This document shows positions 15,842 through 24,345 of a DNA stretch of 64,000 nt, piece by piece. Below the pieces are notes generated by a model. It saw only the letters and a list, made by a program, of their open reading frames with translations. It searched no databases and was not told where the DNA came from. How positions within the stretch are numbered: the stretch's first letter is position 1; every line of letters starts with the position of its first letter. The DNA comes from Flaviflexus salsibiostraticola (GTDB taxonomy: Bacteria > Actinomycetota > Actinomycetes > Actinomycetales > Actinomycetaceae): contig NZ_CP034438.1 of NCBI RefSeq assembly GCF_003952265.1, positions 2,108,001 to 2,172,000 on the forward strand. Direction: 5' to 3'. The translations under genes were made by a program, and so were the position numbers.

Positions 15842-16114
15842 TCAGGCCGTTCTTGCGCTGCAGGACGAGCTCTGAAGAAGCTTCTCAAGTCGACGCCGGG
15901 GGAGGCGTCCACTGCTGAAGAACTCTCCGTCGACCAGGGCGAGAGGCGCCATTGGGGGCCGATGTCTCAGGATCAGTCTCTGTCCCTCGTCAGAGTCGCG
16001 CTCCACAGTTCGCACGACGAACTGAAATCGGGCGCCGAGGTCGGTCAGGGCCATTGCTGCGTCATCGCAATAGTGGCAGGCAGGAGCCTGAACAAGTGTT
16101 ATCACGGGTTTCAC
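15842..16114 (-). CDS. glutaredoxin-like protein
   Basis: This 90-residue thioredoxin-fold protein has the CxxC pair in LVQAPACHYCDDAAMAL and a later cis-Pro-like PPMAPLALVDGEFF. The start is placed at the GTG 16112-16114, where the conserved VKPVITL strand begins with GAGGT upstream. The longer frame to 16267 lacks a suitable start context. It is the first gene of the redoxin-CcdA operon, whose promoter must lie in the 230 bp shared with the copper ATPase, so CsoR control of both directions is possible. Confidence 0.75.
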   Translation of the reverse strand: MKPVITLVQAPACHYCDDAAMALTDLGARFQFVVRTVERDSDEGQRLILRHRPPMAPLALVDGEFFSSGRLPRRRLEKLLQSSSCSARTA

Positions 16115-16281
16115 TGACAAAGGACCTCTTCTCGATTGGTTGCTGTGCAATCCACTCCCGCCATCATGGGTCTCCTGATCGGGACATTCGGTCGCCGTTC
16201 TATGAAGATTTGATGAAGATCTGCAGTGAGAGCCCCTCAATGGGAATGAAGGTGTGCCGCGGGCCATTGCATCCCGTACAG

Positions 16282-16321
16282 ATACCCGGTAGGGGTATAC
16301 TTATATACCCCCTGGGGGTAT
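16282..16321. promoter_or_regulatory. twin CsoR-type operator palindromes
   Basis: ATACCCGGTAGGGGTAT (16282-16298) and ATACCCCCTGGGGGTAT (16305-16321) are two 17-bp palindromes, the second perfect. They are centred 23 bp apart and end 26 bp before the ATPase start. ATACCC-n-GGGTAT palindromes are the known binding pattern of the Cu(I) sensor CsoR. No csoR gene is in the window. Confidence 0.7.
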
Positions 16322-16347
16322 AACTGGATAGGGATGAGGAGAGACTG

Positions 16348-18654
16348 ATGGGTACATCTGACAACACGCATGCACAATCTCGGAACGGTCGGAGCGACCC
16401 AGATCATCGTCACGCGAACCCGACGACGCACGGACAGGCGATGCCGGCCGGTGACGCGGAGGTGGTGGACGCGATGAGCGCCGCGATTCACGACTCGGCG
16501 GCGCATAGCGGACACGACCAGCACGCGGGCCATGATGGACATCGCTCAGATGTGGCCGGAGCGCACGATGCCCACGGTGGGCACGATGCTCACGGCGGGC
16601 ACGGAGACCATGTGGGTATGTTCCGCCGACTGTTCTGGATCATGCTGATCCTGGCGCTGCCCACGGTGCTTCTGAATGGCATGTTTGCCGATTTCCTCGG
16701 CTACGAGCTGCCTGATGTGGCGGGGATCGAATGGGTCTCTCCGGCGCTCGGGACGATCATCTATGCGTGGGGCGGGCGCCCCTTCTTGAGCGGCGCCATC
16801 GACGAACTGCGTGCGCGTAAGCCCGGAATGATGCTCCTCATCGGGATGGCCATCACGGTCGCCTTCATCGCCTCGCTGGGCGCCAGCCTCGGGATCTTCT
16901 CCCACGAGCTCGATTTCTGGTGGGAGATGGCACTGCTCGTGGTCATCATGCTTCTGGGGCATTGGCTGGAGATGCGATCACTGGCGCAGACGACGTCTGC
17001 GCTCGACTCATTGGCCGCGCTTCTGCCGGATGTGGCCGAGCGTGTCGAAGGTGATGAGATCGTCCCAGTCGCACCGAGCGACCTGCGACTGGGGGATGTC
17101 GTCATTGTCCGTCCAGGCGGACGGGTGCCGGCCGACGGTGAGGTCGTCGACGGCGGTGCAGATGTCGATGAATCGATGATCACGGGTGAATCCAAGCCGG
17201 TGCTGCGCACCGTCGGAGATCATGTTGTCGCGGGCACCGTCGCAACGGACAACTCGTTGCGAGTGCAGGTGTCCGCCATCGGGGATGACACGGCGCTTGC
17301 GGGAATTCAACGTCTGGTCGCAGAAGCGCAGGCGTCGACCAGCCGCGCACAGCTCCTGGCAGACAAGGCCGCCGGATGGCTCTTCTGGTATGCGCTGATT
17401 GCGGCGATCATCACGACCGTCGTGTGGGCATCGCTCGGCGTGCCGGAGAGTGCGCTCGTGCGAGCGATCACCGTCCTGGTCATCGCCTGCCCCCATGCCC
17501 TCGGTCTCGCGATCCCACTGGTCGTGTCGATATCCACCGAGCGCGCTGCGCGCGGAGGGGTCCTCATCAAGGACCGCGCAGCGATGGAGCGCATGCGCTC
17601 CGTGAACTCGGTGCTGTTCGACAAGACCGGCACACTGACCAAGGGTGAACCCGCAGTCACCGATTTGGCGGCTGCGGACGGATTCGAGGTTGACGACCTG
17701 TTGCGTCTGGCGGCGGCGGCGGAGGCGGAGAGCGAGCACCCGCTCGCCCGGGCCATTGTGGCCGCAGCCGGACACCGCGGCCTCGACGTTCCCCGTGCGA
17801 CGGAGTTCCGCGCCGCGACCGCTGTCGGCGTGCGAGCCACCGTCGAGGGCCACGAGGTCCACGTCGGGGGGCCTGCGCTGCTGGCGCAGCGCTCCGCTCG
17901 CCAACTGCAGGAGAGCGCCACGTGGGCCCAGGCAGGTGCGACGGTCCTGCACATTCTGATTGATGGAGAGGTCGCCGGAGCGGTTGCCCTCGCCGATGAG
18001 GTTCGAGAGGAGTCCCGACAGGCGGTGGACGCACTGCATCAGCTGGGCATCCGTGTCGTCATGATCACCGGCGACGCAGAACCAGTCGCGCACGCGGTGG
18101 CGGCCGAGCTGGGCATCGATCAGGTCTTCGCCCAGGTTCGGCCCGAGGATAAGAGCGACAAGGTTCTGGAACTGCAGAAGGAGGGTCGAATCGTGGCCAT
18201 GGTCGGCGATGGCGTCAATGACGCTCCGGCACTCGCACAGGCCGACGTGGGGATTGCGATCGGCGCTGGCACTGACGTGGCCGTCGGCTCCGCCGGGGTC
18301 ATCTTGGCCTCAGACGACCCGCGTTCAGTGCTGTCGGTCATCCAGCTTTCGCGTGCGAGCTACCGCAAGATGAAGCAGAATCTCTGGTGGGCGGCCGGTT
18401 ACAACATTGCTGCCGTTCCGCTTGCAGCAGGTGTGCTGGCGCCAGTCGGCTTTGTGCTGCCCATGGCGGTCGGTGCGGTCCTCATGTCGCTGTCCACCAT
18501 CATCGTCGCCCTCAACGCGCAGCTGCTCCGCCGCCTGGACCTCAATCCGCAGGCCAGCACGGCAGCTGCGTACGGCGCCTGGAAGGCTCCCTCTGGTGAC
18601 GTTGCAGAGACCGCACTGGAACATACGGAGGAGGTTGCGGTGCAGAGCCGTTGA
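16348..18654 (+). CDS. copB: copper-translocating P1B-type ATPase (CopB type, CPH motif)
   Basis: This 768-residue heavy-metal ATPase is probably a copper exporter. The first 95 residues are very His-rich (repeats like HDAHGGH) and replace the usual CxxC metal domains. Membrane segments flank the actuator domain (DESMITGESKPV). The transport motif is ACPHAL with Cys at about residue 381, the CPH variant of CopB. The phosphorylation site is DKTGTLTKGEP (Asp about 425), and the hinge is VAMVGDGVNDAPALAQADVG. The ATG at 16348 follows GAGGAGAG, 6 bases upstream. The twin CsoR-like operator upstream supports Cu(I)-induced expression. Confidence 0.95.
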   Translation: MGTSDNTHAQSRNGRSDPDHRHANPTTHGQAMPAGDAEVVDAMSAAIHDSAAHSGHDQHAGHDGHRSDVAGAHDAHGGHDAHGGHGDHVGMFRRLFWIMLILALPTVLLNGMFADFLGYELPDVAGIEWVSPALGTIIYAWGGRPFLSGAIDELRARKPGMMLLIGMAITVAFIASLGASLGIFSHELDFWWEMALLVVIMLLGHWLEMRSLAQTTSALDSLAALLPDVAERVEGDEIVPVAPSDLRLGDVVIVRPGGRVPADGEVVDGGADVDESMITGESKPVLRTVGDHVVAGTVATDNSLRVQVSAIGDDTALAGIQRLVAEAQASTSRAQLLADKAAGWLFWYALIAAIITTVVWASLGVPESALVRAITVLVIACPHALGLAIPLVVSISTERAARGGVLIKDRAAMERMRSVNSVLFDKTGTLTKGEPAVTDLAAADGFEVDDLLRLAAAAEAESEHPLARAIVAAAGHRGLDVPRATEFRAATAVGVRATVEGHEVHVGGPALLAQRSARQLQESATWAQAGATVLHILIDGEVAGAVALADEVREESRQAVDALHQLGIRVVMITGDAEPVAHAVAAELGIDQVFAQVRPEDKSDKVLELQKEGRIVAMVGDGVNDAPALAQADVGIAIGAGTDVAVGSAGVILASDDPRSVLSVIQLSRASYRKMKQNLWWAAGYNIAAVPLAAGVLAPVGFVLPMAVGAVLMSLSTIIVALNAQLLRRLDLNPQASTAAAYGAWKAPSGDVAETALEHTEEVAVQSR

Positions 18655-18707
18655 CTCCGGACCGCAGGATCCGACGTCTCTCGACAGTCTTAGCTGCTCG
18701 ATGCTGG

Positions 18708-18738
18708 AGTGCCGACCTGCCACTGGCAGGTCGGCACT
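18708..18738 (+). terminator. terminator hairpin after copB
   Basis: AGTGCCGACCTGCC pairs perfectly over 14 bases with GGCAGGTCGGCACT around ACT, 54 bp after the ATPase stop. There is no T-run, so it may work as an intrinsic terminator of the GC-rich type or only as an mRNA end stabiliser. Confidence 0.6.
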
Positions 18739-18841
18739 GGGGGCCATGCGTCGTCGAGGTCGGCATCATAGGTCACGCGCGTATCGGACGTGCTGATGCG
18801 GGATGTTCAATCCTCGGTATGGCCCCGCCGCAGGTGGGCGA

Positions 18842-19462
18842 TCACAGAGACTTGAGCAGCTCCTCCATCTCGCCGATCTCTGCCTGCTGGTCATCGATGA
18901 TCTTCCGTGCCAGGTCGAGCGCTTGAGGGTTCTGTCCGTCGGCGAGCTGATCCTCTGCCATGGCAACCGCACCCTCGTGGTGGGCGATCATGAGCTCCAA
19001 GAACCGGCGGTCGAAATCGGATCCGGTCCGTCCCTCGAGTTCCGTCATGGCCTCGTCCTGGCTCATTCCGCCCATGTCCATGCCGCTGTGGCCGCTCATA
19101 TCCTCGTCCGCCGTGGTCTCTTCATCCCACGCCTCCAACCAGGCGGTCATCTCCGCGATCTCGGGCCCTTGGGCTGCGGAGATGCGCTGGGCGAGGTCTC
19201 GGACCTCAGCAGAGTCCGCCCGCTCGAGTGCGAGGTCGGCCATCTCGATCGCACCCTCGTGATGGATGATCATCATCTGCGCGAACATGGCGTCGACGTC
19301 ATTGTGAGTCTGATCCACCTGACCATCCTGTGGACCGGTGGTCTGGGCAGCTGTCGTCTCGCTGGGTGTATCGACCGCGTCCTGCTGATCTCCGCAGGCG
19401 GCCACGAGCAGGGCGATGGAGAGGACGCCGGCACCGGCGGCGCGGCGGGTTGTGATCTTCAC
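18842..19462 (-). CDS. DUF305 lipoprotein (copper-binding type)
   Basis: This 206-residue lipoprotein has a signal peptide with lipobox VAAC (Cys at about residue 23). It has two DUF305 repeats, each with the hallmark HHEGA (MMIIHHEGAIEMA and LMIAHHEGAVAMA), with a Met/His-rich loop between them (GHSGMDMGGM). DUF305 proteins such as CopM bind copper outside the cytoplasm. It lies between the copper ATPase and a two-component system, convergent with copB. Confidence 0.9.
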   Translation of the reverse strand: MKITTRRAAGAGVLSIALLVAACGDQQDAVDTPSETTAAQTTGPQDGQVDQTHNDVDAMFAQMMIIHHEGAIEMADLALERADSAEVRDLAQRISAAQGPEIAEMTAWLEAWDEETTADEDMSGHSGMDMGGMSQDEAMTELEGRTGSDFDRRFLELMIAHHEGAVAMAEDQLADGQNPQALDLARKIIDDQQAEIGEMEELLKSL

Positions 19463-19684
19463 AGAGCGACTCCTTGAGTGTGGTGGTTGAAGCCGAGTTA
19501 ACCAGCAGGCCAGCGACGCCTCCAGCTGAGCCAGACATCTTCATCGAATCTTCACAGAATTTCGTTGACGCCCTTGGGATGTCAATGGCTGAGGTTCGCG
19601 TGCCTTCAGAGTTTCTTCGTCAATCTTCTACCGAACGCTCCGGGGACGTGCGCGAAGGTTGGTGGCGAAGGAAGGGACGGACAT

Positions 19685-19903
19685 ATGACGGTCATGATCT
19701 GGGCCGCGCTTGCTGTCGTCATCCTGCTGTATGTCACTCTCGGCGTGTGGGCTGTGGCGGTGATTTTCCCTGTCCGTGCGGGCGACAGTGGGAGTGAACC
19801 CGATGCATGCGGACCCCCGCTGGGAGCTCCTCACCCGCCTGGTGAAGATGATCGGCGTACCGTCTGCCGTGACGGTCGGAGCGAGGTGGTGAGTCAGCGC
19901 TGA
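19685..19903 (+). CDS. small single-pass membrane protein
   Basis: This 72-residue frame starts after GGAAGGGACGG. One strong hydrophobic helix (IWAALAVVILLYVTLGVWAV) is followed by a polar Pro/Asp-rich tail with two Cys. It is convergent with the sensor kinase gene. No family recognised; it could be a small accessory of the copper system. Confidence 0.45.
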   Translation: MTVMIWAALAVVILLYVTLGVWAVAVIFPVRAGDSGSEPDACGPPLGAPHPPGEDDRRTVCRDGRSEVVSQR

Positions 19904-19922
19904 CTGTTTTTCCACAGAGCGT

Positions 19923-21044
19923 TCACTGGACGTCTGGACGTGACCGAAGCGCAGGCAGAGTGACGGTGAATGCCGCGCCCTGGCCCGGTCCAGGACTGGA
20001 GGCGGAGACCATCCCCCCATGGGCGCGGACGATGGCGTCGACGACGGCGAGTCCGATTCCGGACCCGCCGTGGGCGCGATCTCGCGCAGCGTCGACTCTG
20101 TAGAACCGATCGAATAGGTGTGGCATATGTTCGGCGGTGATGCCGGCTCCGTTGTCCGTCACCCGAAGCACAATGTCGGGGCCCTCTTGGTCAGCGGTGA
20201 GCGTGACCTCGCCGCCTGCAGGAGTGTGCCGCAGAGCATTGTCCAAGAGGTTGGTCAACACCTGCGCGAGTCGGTCAGGGTCGGCCAGCACGCGCGCCTC
20301 CGACGCTGCCGCTGAGACTGCCCAGAGCAGTCGGACATCGTGTTCATCGAAGCGGCTCCGGGATGCCGCATGTGCGGCCGCCAGTTGGTCGGCGACATCG
20401 AGCTCTCGGCGGTGGACTGCAAGCACTCCCTCGTGTGCTGTCGTGACAAGTGCAATGTCCTCTCCGAGCCGAGACAGGCGAGAGACCTGGTCGCGCAGGA
20501 TCGCGATTGTCTCCTCGTCGGCGTCTTGCACACCATCGAGAATTGCCTCGAGATAACCGTCGAGAACGGCCAGTGGAGTGCGCATCTCATGCGCGAGGTC
20601 TCCGAGCATCCGTGTACGGGTCACCTCGACCTCGGCGAGATCAGCCGCCATCGCGTTGAACGCCTGCGCCAGCTCATCAAACTCGCGTCCAAGCCCAACC
20701 TCCGGGACTCGGGCAGAATGATCGCCCGCGGCTACCGCGCGGGCCGCATCAGACGCTGCTGTCAGAGAGTGATTGACCCGCCGCGCCAGAAACAGAGACA
20801 CCACGACTGAGGCGATTGCGGCTACCAGCAGAGCGCCCGCCCAGGACAGAGCGGAGGCAGATTGGAAGGCCTCCTCGGCATGTTGGACCACCGCCGGCTC
20901 GCTCGGTCGGCCCTGAACGAGATGGTCGTGGAAGATGGCGGGACCGATGACAGCGACGACGACCCAGGCGGTCACCCAGCCCACGAAAACAACCACTGCC
21001 GTGGCTGCAAGCAGCCGTGCAGCCAGCCCCGACAGCCGAGTCAC
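19923..21044 (-). CDS. sensor histidine kinase
   Basis: This 373-residue kinase has an N-terminal membrane helix (about 10-35), a short outer loop of roughly 35 residues and a second helix (about 68-88). A HAMP linker precedes the H box GDLAHEMRTPLAVLDG (His near residue 153). The N box (NLLDNALRHT), G1 (VTDNGAGI) and G2 (GGSGIGLAVV) ATP-binding boxes are complete. Its start overlaps the end of the response regulator gene (ATG within the last codons), so the pair is co-translated. The short sensor loop and the neighbours suggest copper or envelope stress sensing, as in CopS/CusS-type kinases; this is inference. Confidence 0.9.
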   Translation of the reverse strand: MTRLSGLAARLLAATAVVVFVGWVTAWVVVAVIGPAIFHDHLVQGRPSEPAVVQHAEEAFQSASALSWAGALLVAAIASVVVSLFLARRVNHSLTAASDAARAVAAGDHSARVPEVGLGREFDELAQAFNAMAADLAEVEVTRTRMLGDLAHEMRTPLAVLDGYLEAILDGVQDADEETIAILRDQVSRLSRLGEDIALVTTAHEGVLAVHRRELDVADQLAAAHAASRSRFDEHDVRLLWAVSAAASEARVLADPDRLAQVLTNLLDNALRHTPAGGEVTLTADQEGPDIVLRVTDNGAGITAEHMPHLFDRFYRVDAARDRAHGGSGIGLAVVDAIVRAHGGMVSASSPGPGQGAAFTVTLPALRSRPDVQ

Positions 21045-21745
21045 TCGCCCGTCCCCATCCGGTATCCCACCCCGCGCACGGTCTTGATGAAGATGGGATA
21101 CGCCGGGTCGTCGCCGAGCTTGCGCCGCAGATGGCCGACGTGAACGTCAACCAGGTGATCATCGCCCACCCAGCCCTCTCCCCAGACGGTCTCAATAAGC
21201 TGGCGTCGCGCGAACACCATGTGAGGCCGTGCTGCGAGGGCAGCCAGAACATCAAATTCGGTGCGGGTGAGGTGGACGGGCTCCCCGTTCACGCCCACTT
21301 CACGGCCGTCGACATCGATCGTCAGAGGGCCGAAGCGTTTGACGTCCGCGACTGGATCCACGTTCGAACGGGGTCGGCGAAGCATGGCTCGCGCCCTGGC
21401 AAGGAGTTCGCGCGGGCTGAACGGCTTTGTCATGTAATCATCGGCTCCCACGGAGAGGCCGATGAGTTTGTCCACTTCTTCCACCCGTGCCGTGAGCATA
21501 ATAATGTAGCAGTCAGAGAACGTGCGTATGGTCCGACAGACCTCGACTCCATCCATTCCAGGCAGACCCAGGTCGAGGATGACCAGGCCTGGATCGAGCT
21601 CTCGTGCGAGGCTGATCGCCTCCCGACCGTTTCCTGTTGTCGTCACTTCGAATCCGTCTCTTTCGAAGTAGCTTGCAGCCAGTCGTGCCAAAGGTTCTTC
21701 GTCGTCGACGACTAGTACGCGCGGGAGCGTATCCACCGAATTCAT
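21041..21745 (-). CDS. OmpR-family response regulator
   Basis: This 234-residue regulator has a receiver domain (VLVVDDEEPLARL, phospho-acceptor Asp in VILDLGLPGMDG, Lys in DDYMTKPF). It is followed by a winged-helix output domain (VHLTRTEFDVLAALA, DVHVGHLRRKLGDD, VRGVGYRM). The ATG at 21745 with GGAGG upstream is chosen over the longer frame to 21898, because the receiver strand starts here. It is the upstream partner of the histidine kinase. Confidence 0.93.
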   Translation of the reverse strand: MNSVDTLPRVLVVDDEEPLARLAASYFERDGFEVTTTGNGREAISLARELDPGLVILDLGLPGMDGVEVCRTIRTFSDCYIIMLTARVEEVDKLIGLSVGADDYMTKPFSPRELLARARAMLRRPRSNVDPVADVKRFGPLTIDVDGREVGVNGEPVHLTRTEFDVLAALAARPHMVFARRQLIETVWGEGWVGDDHLVDVHVGHLRRKLGDDPAYPIFIKTVRGVGYRMGTGE

Positions 21746-22042
21746 GCCTCCATTCTCGCAAAACGCCCTGACTTTCGGTGAGCAGCACTCCTGAGGGACC
21801 GAGTCATGCAGAACTGGCTGAGTTTGGCCTGTCCTGAACTGGACCGGCAGTGCAAGGGCTGACTGCAGGTCCATCTTCGACAGTCGACCTCGTGGCAAGG
21901 GACGCGAGCTTTCTCGAACTCTCCTCGTGTGCGCTCAGCAGTGAGAGCGAACAGAATCAAGACATGCACATCCGAGGCGCCGTATGTTGAAGAAGAGCCG
22001 CGGGTTCACTCGAATCCGCCTGCGACTCTAGAAGGATCAGTC

Positions 22043-22339
22043 ATGAATGATAACCGCCGCTCGACATCGCGTACACTCACGATCATTGCTTTACTCGTCA
22101 TCTTCACCGTCGGCGCATGTGCCGCAGGGCAGAACGTCCAAGAGGTCACTGACGGTCTCGGATTCTGGTGGGGGCTGTGGCACGGGATCATCCTGCCCAT
22201 CACCTTCATCGTTTCCCTGTTCGCGGACACCGTGAGCATTTACGACGTCAACAACAACGGCAACTGGTACGACTTCGGGTTTGTGCTGGGCTTGGCGCTC
22301 TTCTCGGGGCCGGCGATGGCCCTGCGCGGGCGTGGATGA
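22043..22339 (+). CDS. small membrane protein, unknown
   Basis: This 98-residue protein has an N-terminal hydrophobic segment with a lipobox-like GAC (LTIIALLVIFTVGACAAG), so it may be a lipoprotein or a signal anchor. Two more hydrophobic stretches follow (GLWHGIILPITFIVSLFADT and FGFVLGLALFSGPAMAL) with a polar YDVNNNGNWYD loop between. The ATG follows AAGGATC. Family unknown to me, though similar small proteins are frequent in enteric and actinobacterial genomes. It lies in the copper region. Confidence 0.7.
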   Translation: MNDNRRSTSRTLTIIALLVIFTVGACAAGQNVQEVTDGLGFWWGLWHGIILPITFIVSLFADTVSIYDVNNNGNWYDFGFVLGLALFSGPAMALRGRG

Positions 22340-22369
22340 TCGTCTGACAGCGACTCCGCCAGACCCGAC

Positions 22370-22948
22370 CTACTGCCCGCAGCGGCGATCAGCCGGCTCG
22401 CTGTAGTCGGGTATGGGTCGCGAGTCCGCTTCGTCGGCGGTGGATGCAACTCCGTTGCGCTCGATGTCCTCGATCAACCAGTCCATCTCGAAGATCTCCC
22501 TGCGCTGTGCCTCGCTGATCTCTACGGCGAGCTCGCACACCCGCACATCCTCCAGATTGGCGCGCTCGGATCGGGTGATTGCCAGAGAGTGATGCGGAAT
22601 CATTCCGCGCATGAATGCCGTGTCACCGACCGTGGCCTGGCTGCGGTCGAGGAAAGCGCCACCAGCAAGAAGAAGGGCGGAAATCGCGACGACAGCGATG
22701 TTCGCCTTGACGTTCTTGTACATGTTGAGCATCCAGGCGAGCATGACGAGACCCATGGCGCCGCCCATGGTGAGTGCCATGAAGATACGGCTCTGGCTGA
22801 AGCGGATGTGGCTCAGCTCCCACGAGCCGACGAACATGATTGCATACATGACCACCATCCCGGTGAGGATCATCGCTGCGAATCGGAGATACATCTTGGC
22901 CTCCTGGGAGAGGCCTTGGTTATCCTTTTCCTCGTTGTCGGCACGCAT
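22370..22948 (-). CDS. membrane DUF305 protein
   Basis: This 192-residue protein has three predicted membrane helices (about 22-42, 55-75 and 83-100) followed by a single DUF305 half. The half contains FMRGMIPHHSLAITRSERA, the H-H-S variant of the HHEGA core. Single-repeat membrane DUF305 proteins often sit next to copper ATPases and are thought to bind or pass copper at the membrane. It is convergent with the preceding small gene and divergent from the copper storage gene. Confidence 0.85.
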   Translation of the reverse strand: MRADNEEKDNQGLSQEAKMYLRFAAMILTGMVVMYAIMFVGSWELSHIRFSQSRIFMALTMGGAMGLVMLAWMLNMYKNVKANIAVVAISALLLAGGAFLDRSQATVGDTAFMRGMIPHHSLAITRSERANLEDVRVCELAVEISEAQRREIFEMDWLIEDIERNGVASTADEADSRPIPDYSEPADRRCGQ

Positions 22949-23160
22949 GAGTTCAGCTCCTTCTGGTCACGGATTCAGGTTCCTATCTTTATACCAGCGT
23001 GAGTGCCGTCCGTCACATGGGAGGGGTTGTTTGGCCCCGACCTGCGACGACTCGAGCCCGCCGAGCCTAGGGAGCTTCAAGCATCCTGCCAGGCCCCGTC
23101 CGGACGACGCTGTTTACTATGGTCACCCGCGCTATGGCGCTCGACTGAATGGAGAACGCA

Positions 23161-23559
23161 ATGAGAACGACTGACATGCTCGAGACCTACCCAGGAACCA
23201 TCAGCATCGACCGCGAGCTTCTTGCGCGGGCGATCGACTCGCTCGTCGCCTGTTCCCAGACATGCACGGCCTGCGCCGATGCCTGTCTGGCTGAAGACTC
23301 CGTTGCCGACTTGCGGGACTGCATCAGCTCGGACCTCGTCTGCGCGGAGATCTGCGCGACCACGGCCAGCGTCCTGTCGCGCAGCACCGGCTTCAACGCG
23401 GAGGTCGCGGGGGCCCTCCTCCATGCCTGCATTGAGGCATGCCGAGCGTGTGGCGACGAATGCGAGGAGCATGCCCACCACCACGATCACTGCCGGATCT
23501 GCGCCGAGGCGTGCCGAGAGTGCGAGAGGGCGTGCAGCGAACTCCTCGCGTCGCTCTAG
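23161..23559 (+). CDS. four-helix-bundle copper storage protein (Csp/DUF326)
   Basis: This 132-residue protein has 16 Cys spaced as CxxxC and CxxC along helices (LVACSQTCTACADACLAED, CIEACRACGDEC, CRICAEACRECERAC) and a short His run (HAHHHDH). This is the Csp pattern, where Cys line the core of a four-helix bundle and hold many Cu(I). No signal peptide is seen, so it is a cytosolic Csp3-type store. The ATG at 23161 with GGAG 7 bases upstream is preferred over the ATG at 23149. It is the last gene of the copper block. Confidence 0.9.
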   Translation: MRTTDMLETYPGTISIDRELLARAIDSLVACSQTCTACADACLAEDSVADLRDCISSDLVCAEICATTASVLSRSTGFNAEVAGALLHACIEACRACGDECEEHAHHHDHCRICAEACRECERACSELLASL

Positions 23560-23565
23560 CGATAG

Positions 23566-23597
23566 AAAGGCGCAGCCGGCTCGGGACTGCGCCTTTT
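23566..23597 (+). terminator. intrinsic terminator after the copper storage gene
   Basis: AAAGGCGCAG pairs with CTGCGCCTTT and is followed by T, within 10 bp of the stop. It also overlaps the end of the convergent DinB-type gene, so it can serve both directions. Confidence 0.85.
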
Positions 23598-24306
23598 CAT
23601 GCCATAAGGATGGCGAGGTCCCGCACCGCGTAGCGGTGATGCTCCCATTCCTCCTCGAGGATGGTGTGAAGGCACGAGCGGACGGGCTTACGCGTGCCGG
23701 AGCCGTGGGGGTTGTCCCGGAGCTCGTCGAGCTGCTCCTCGGTGACATCCTCCAGGTAGTCCCGCACGCGGGCCTGCCGGTCGCTCCGTGCCGTGAGGAT
23801 GTCATCGAAGGACACGCCCTCATCGTCGGCAACGACGTCGTCGACGGGCTCGAGCCCGAGCGGATGGAAGTCATCGCTGCCGAGGATGGCTCTGCCGAGC
23901 CAGATATCGGTGGCGAAGACGAGGTGCCGGAGGGTCTGGCTGAACGACCATTCATCGTCGACGCTCTCGGCCAATGCGGACTCGGGCAGAGACAGAGCCT
24001 GCGCGACGGTGGCCGACCACGTTGCCTCGAGGGCCGCCCATGCCCGTCGCAGGTCCTCGGGGGCGTGTGCCCGCGTGAGCTCCCGGCCGGGGAAGCGCCG
24101 ATTCAGCTCCGCGTCGACGAGCGGAATGACGTCAACGCCGTTGACGAGGTGTTTCCCGCCTTGATCAGCCACGGTGAATCGATCTCAACGCTGGCGATTT
24201 CGCTGCCGCGCACGACGACGCCGGTGAGGTCGCACGAGACGAATCGTGCGCCGGTGAAGCTCGCGTCGCGAAAGGTCTGCCCCTCGAAGGAATGTTGGCT
24301 GTCCAT
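23597..24306 (-). pseudogene. pentapeptide-DinB-type protein, frameshifted
   Basis: Two frames together make one protein. The first (24306 to about 24155) is a pentapeptide-like start, FEGQTFRDASFTGARFVSCD, reaching SVEIDSPWLIKAG. The second (to 23597) continues KHLVNGVDVIPLVDAELNRR and contains the DinB_2 helices with WSFSQTLRHLVFATDIWLGR and EEEWEHHRYAVRDLA. The frame changes at the run CCCG near 24155-24158, so adding one G restores it. Either a recent one-base deletion or a homopolymer sequencing error is possible. DinB-fold proteins are metal-binding thiol or bacillithiol/mycothiol-linked enzymes of mostly unknown substrate. Confidence 0.75.
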
Positions 24307-24345
24307 GCCGTCATCGTCCGGGTGACTCGGACGCCCTTCTAAGTG

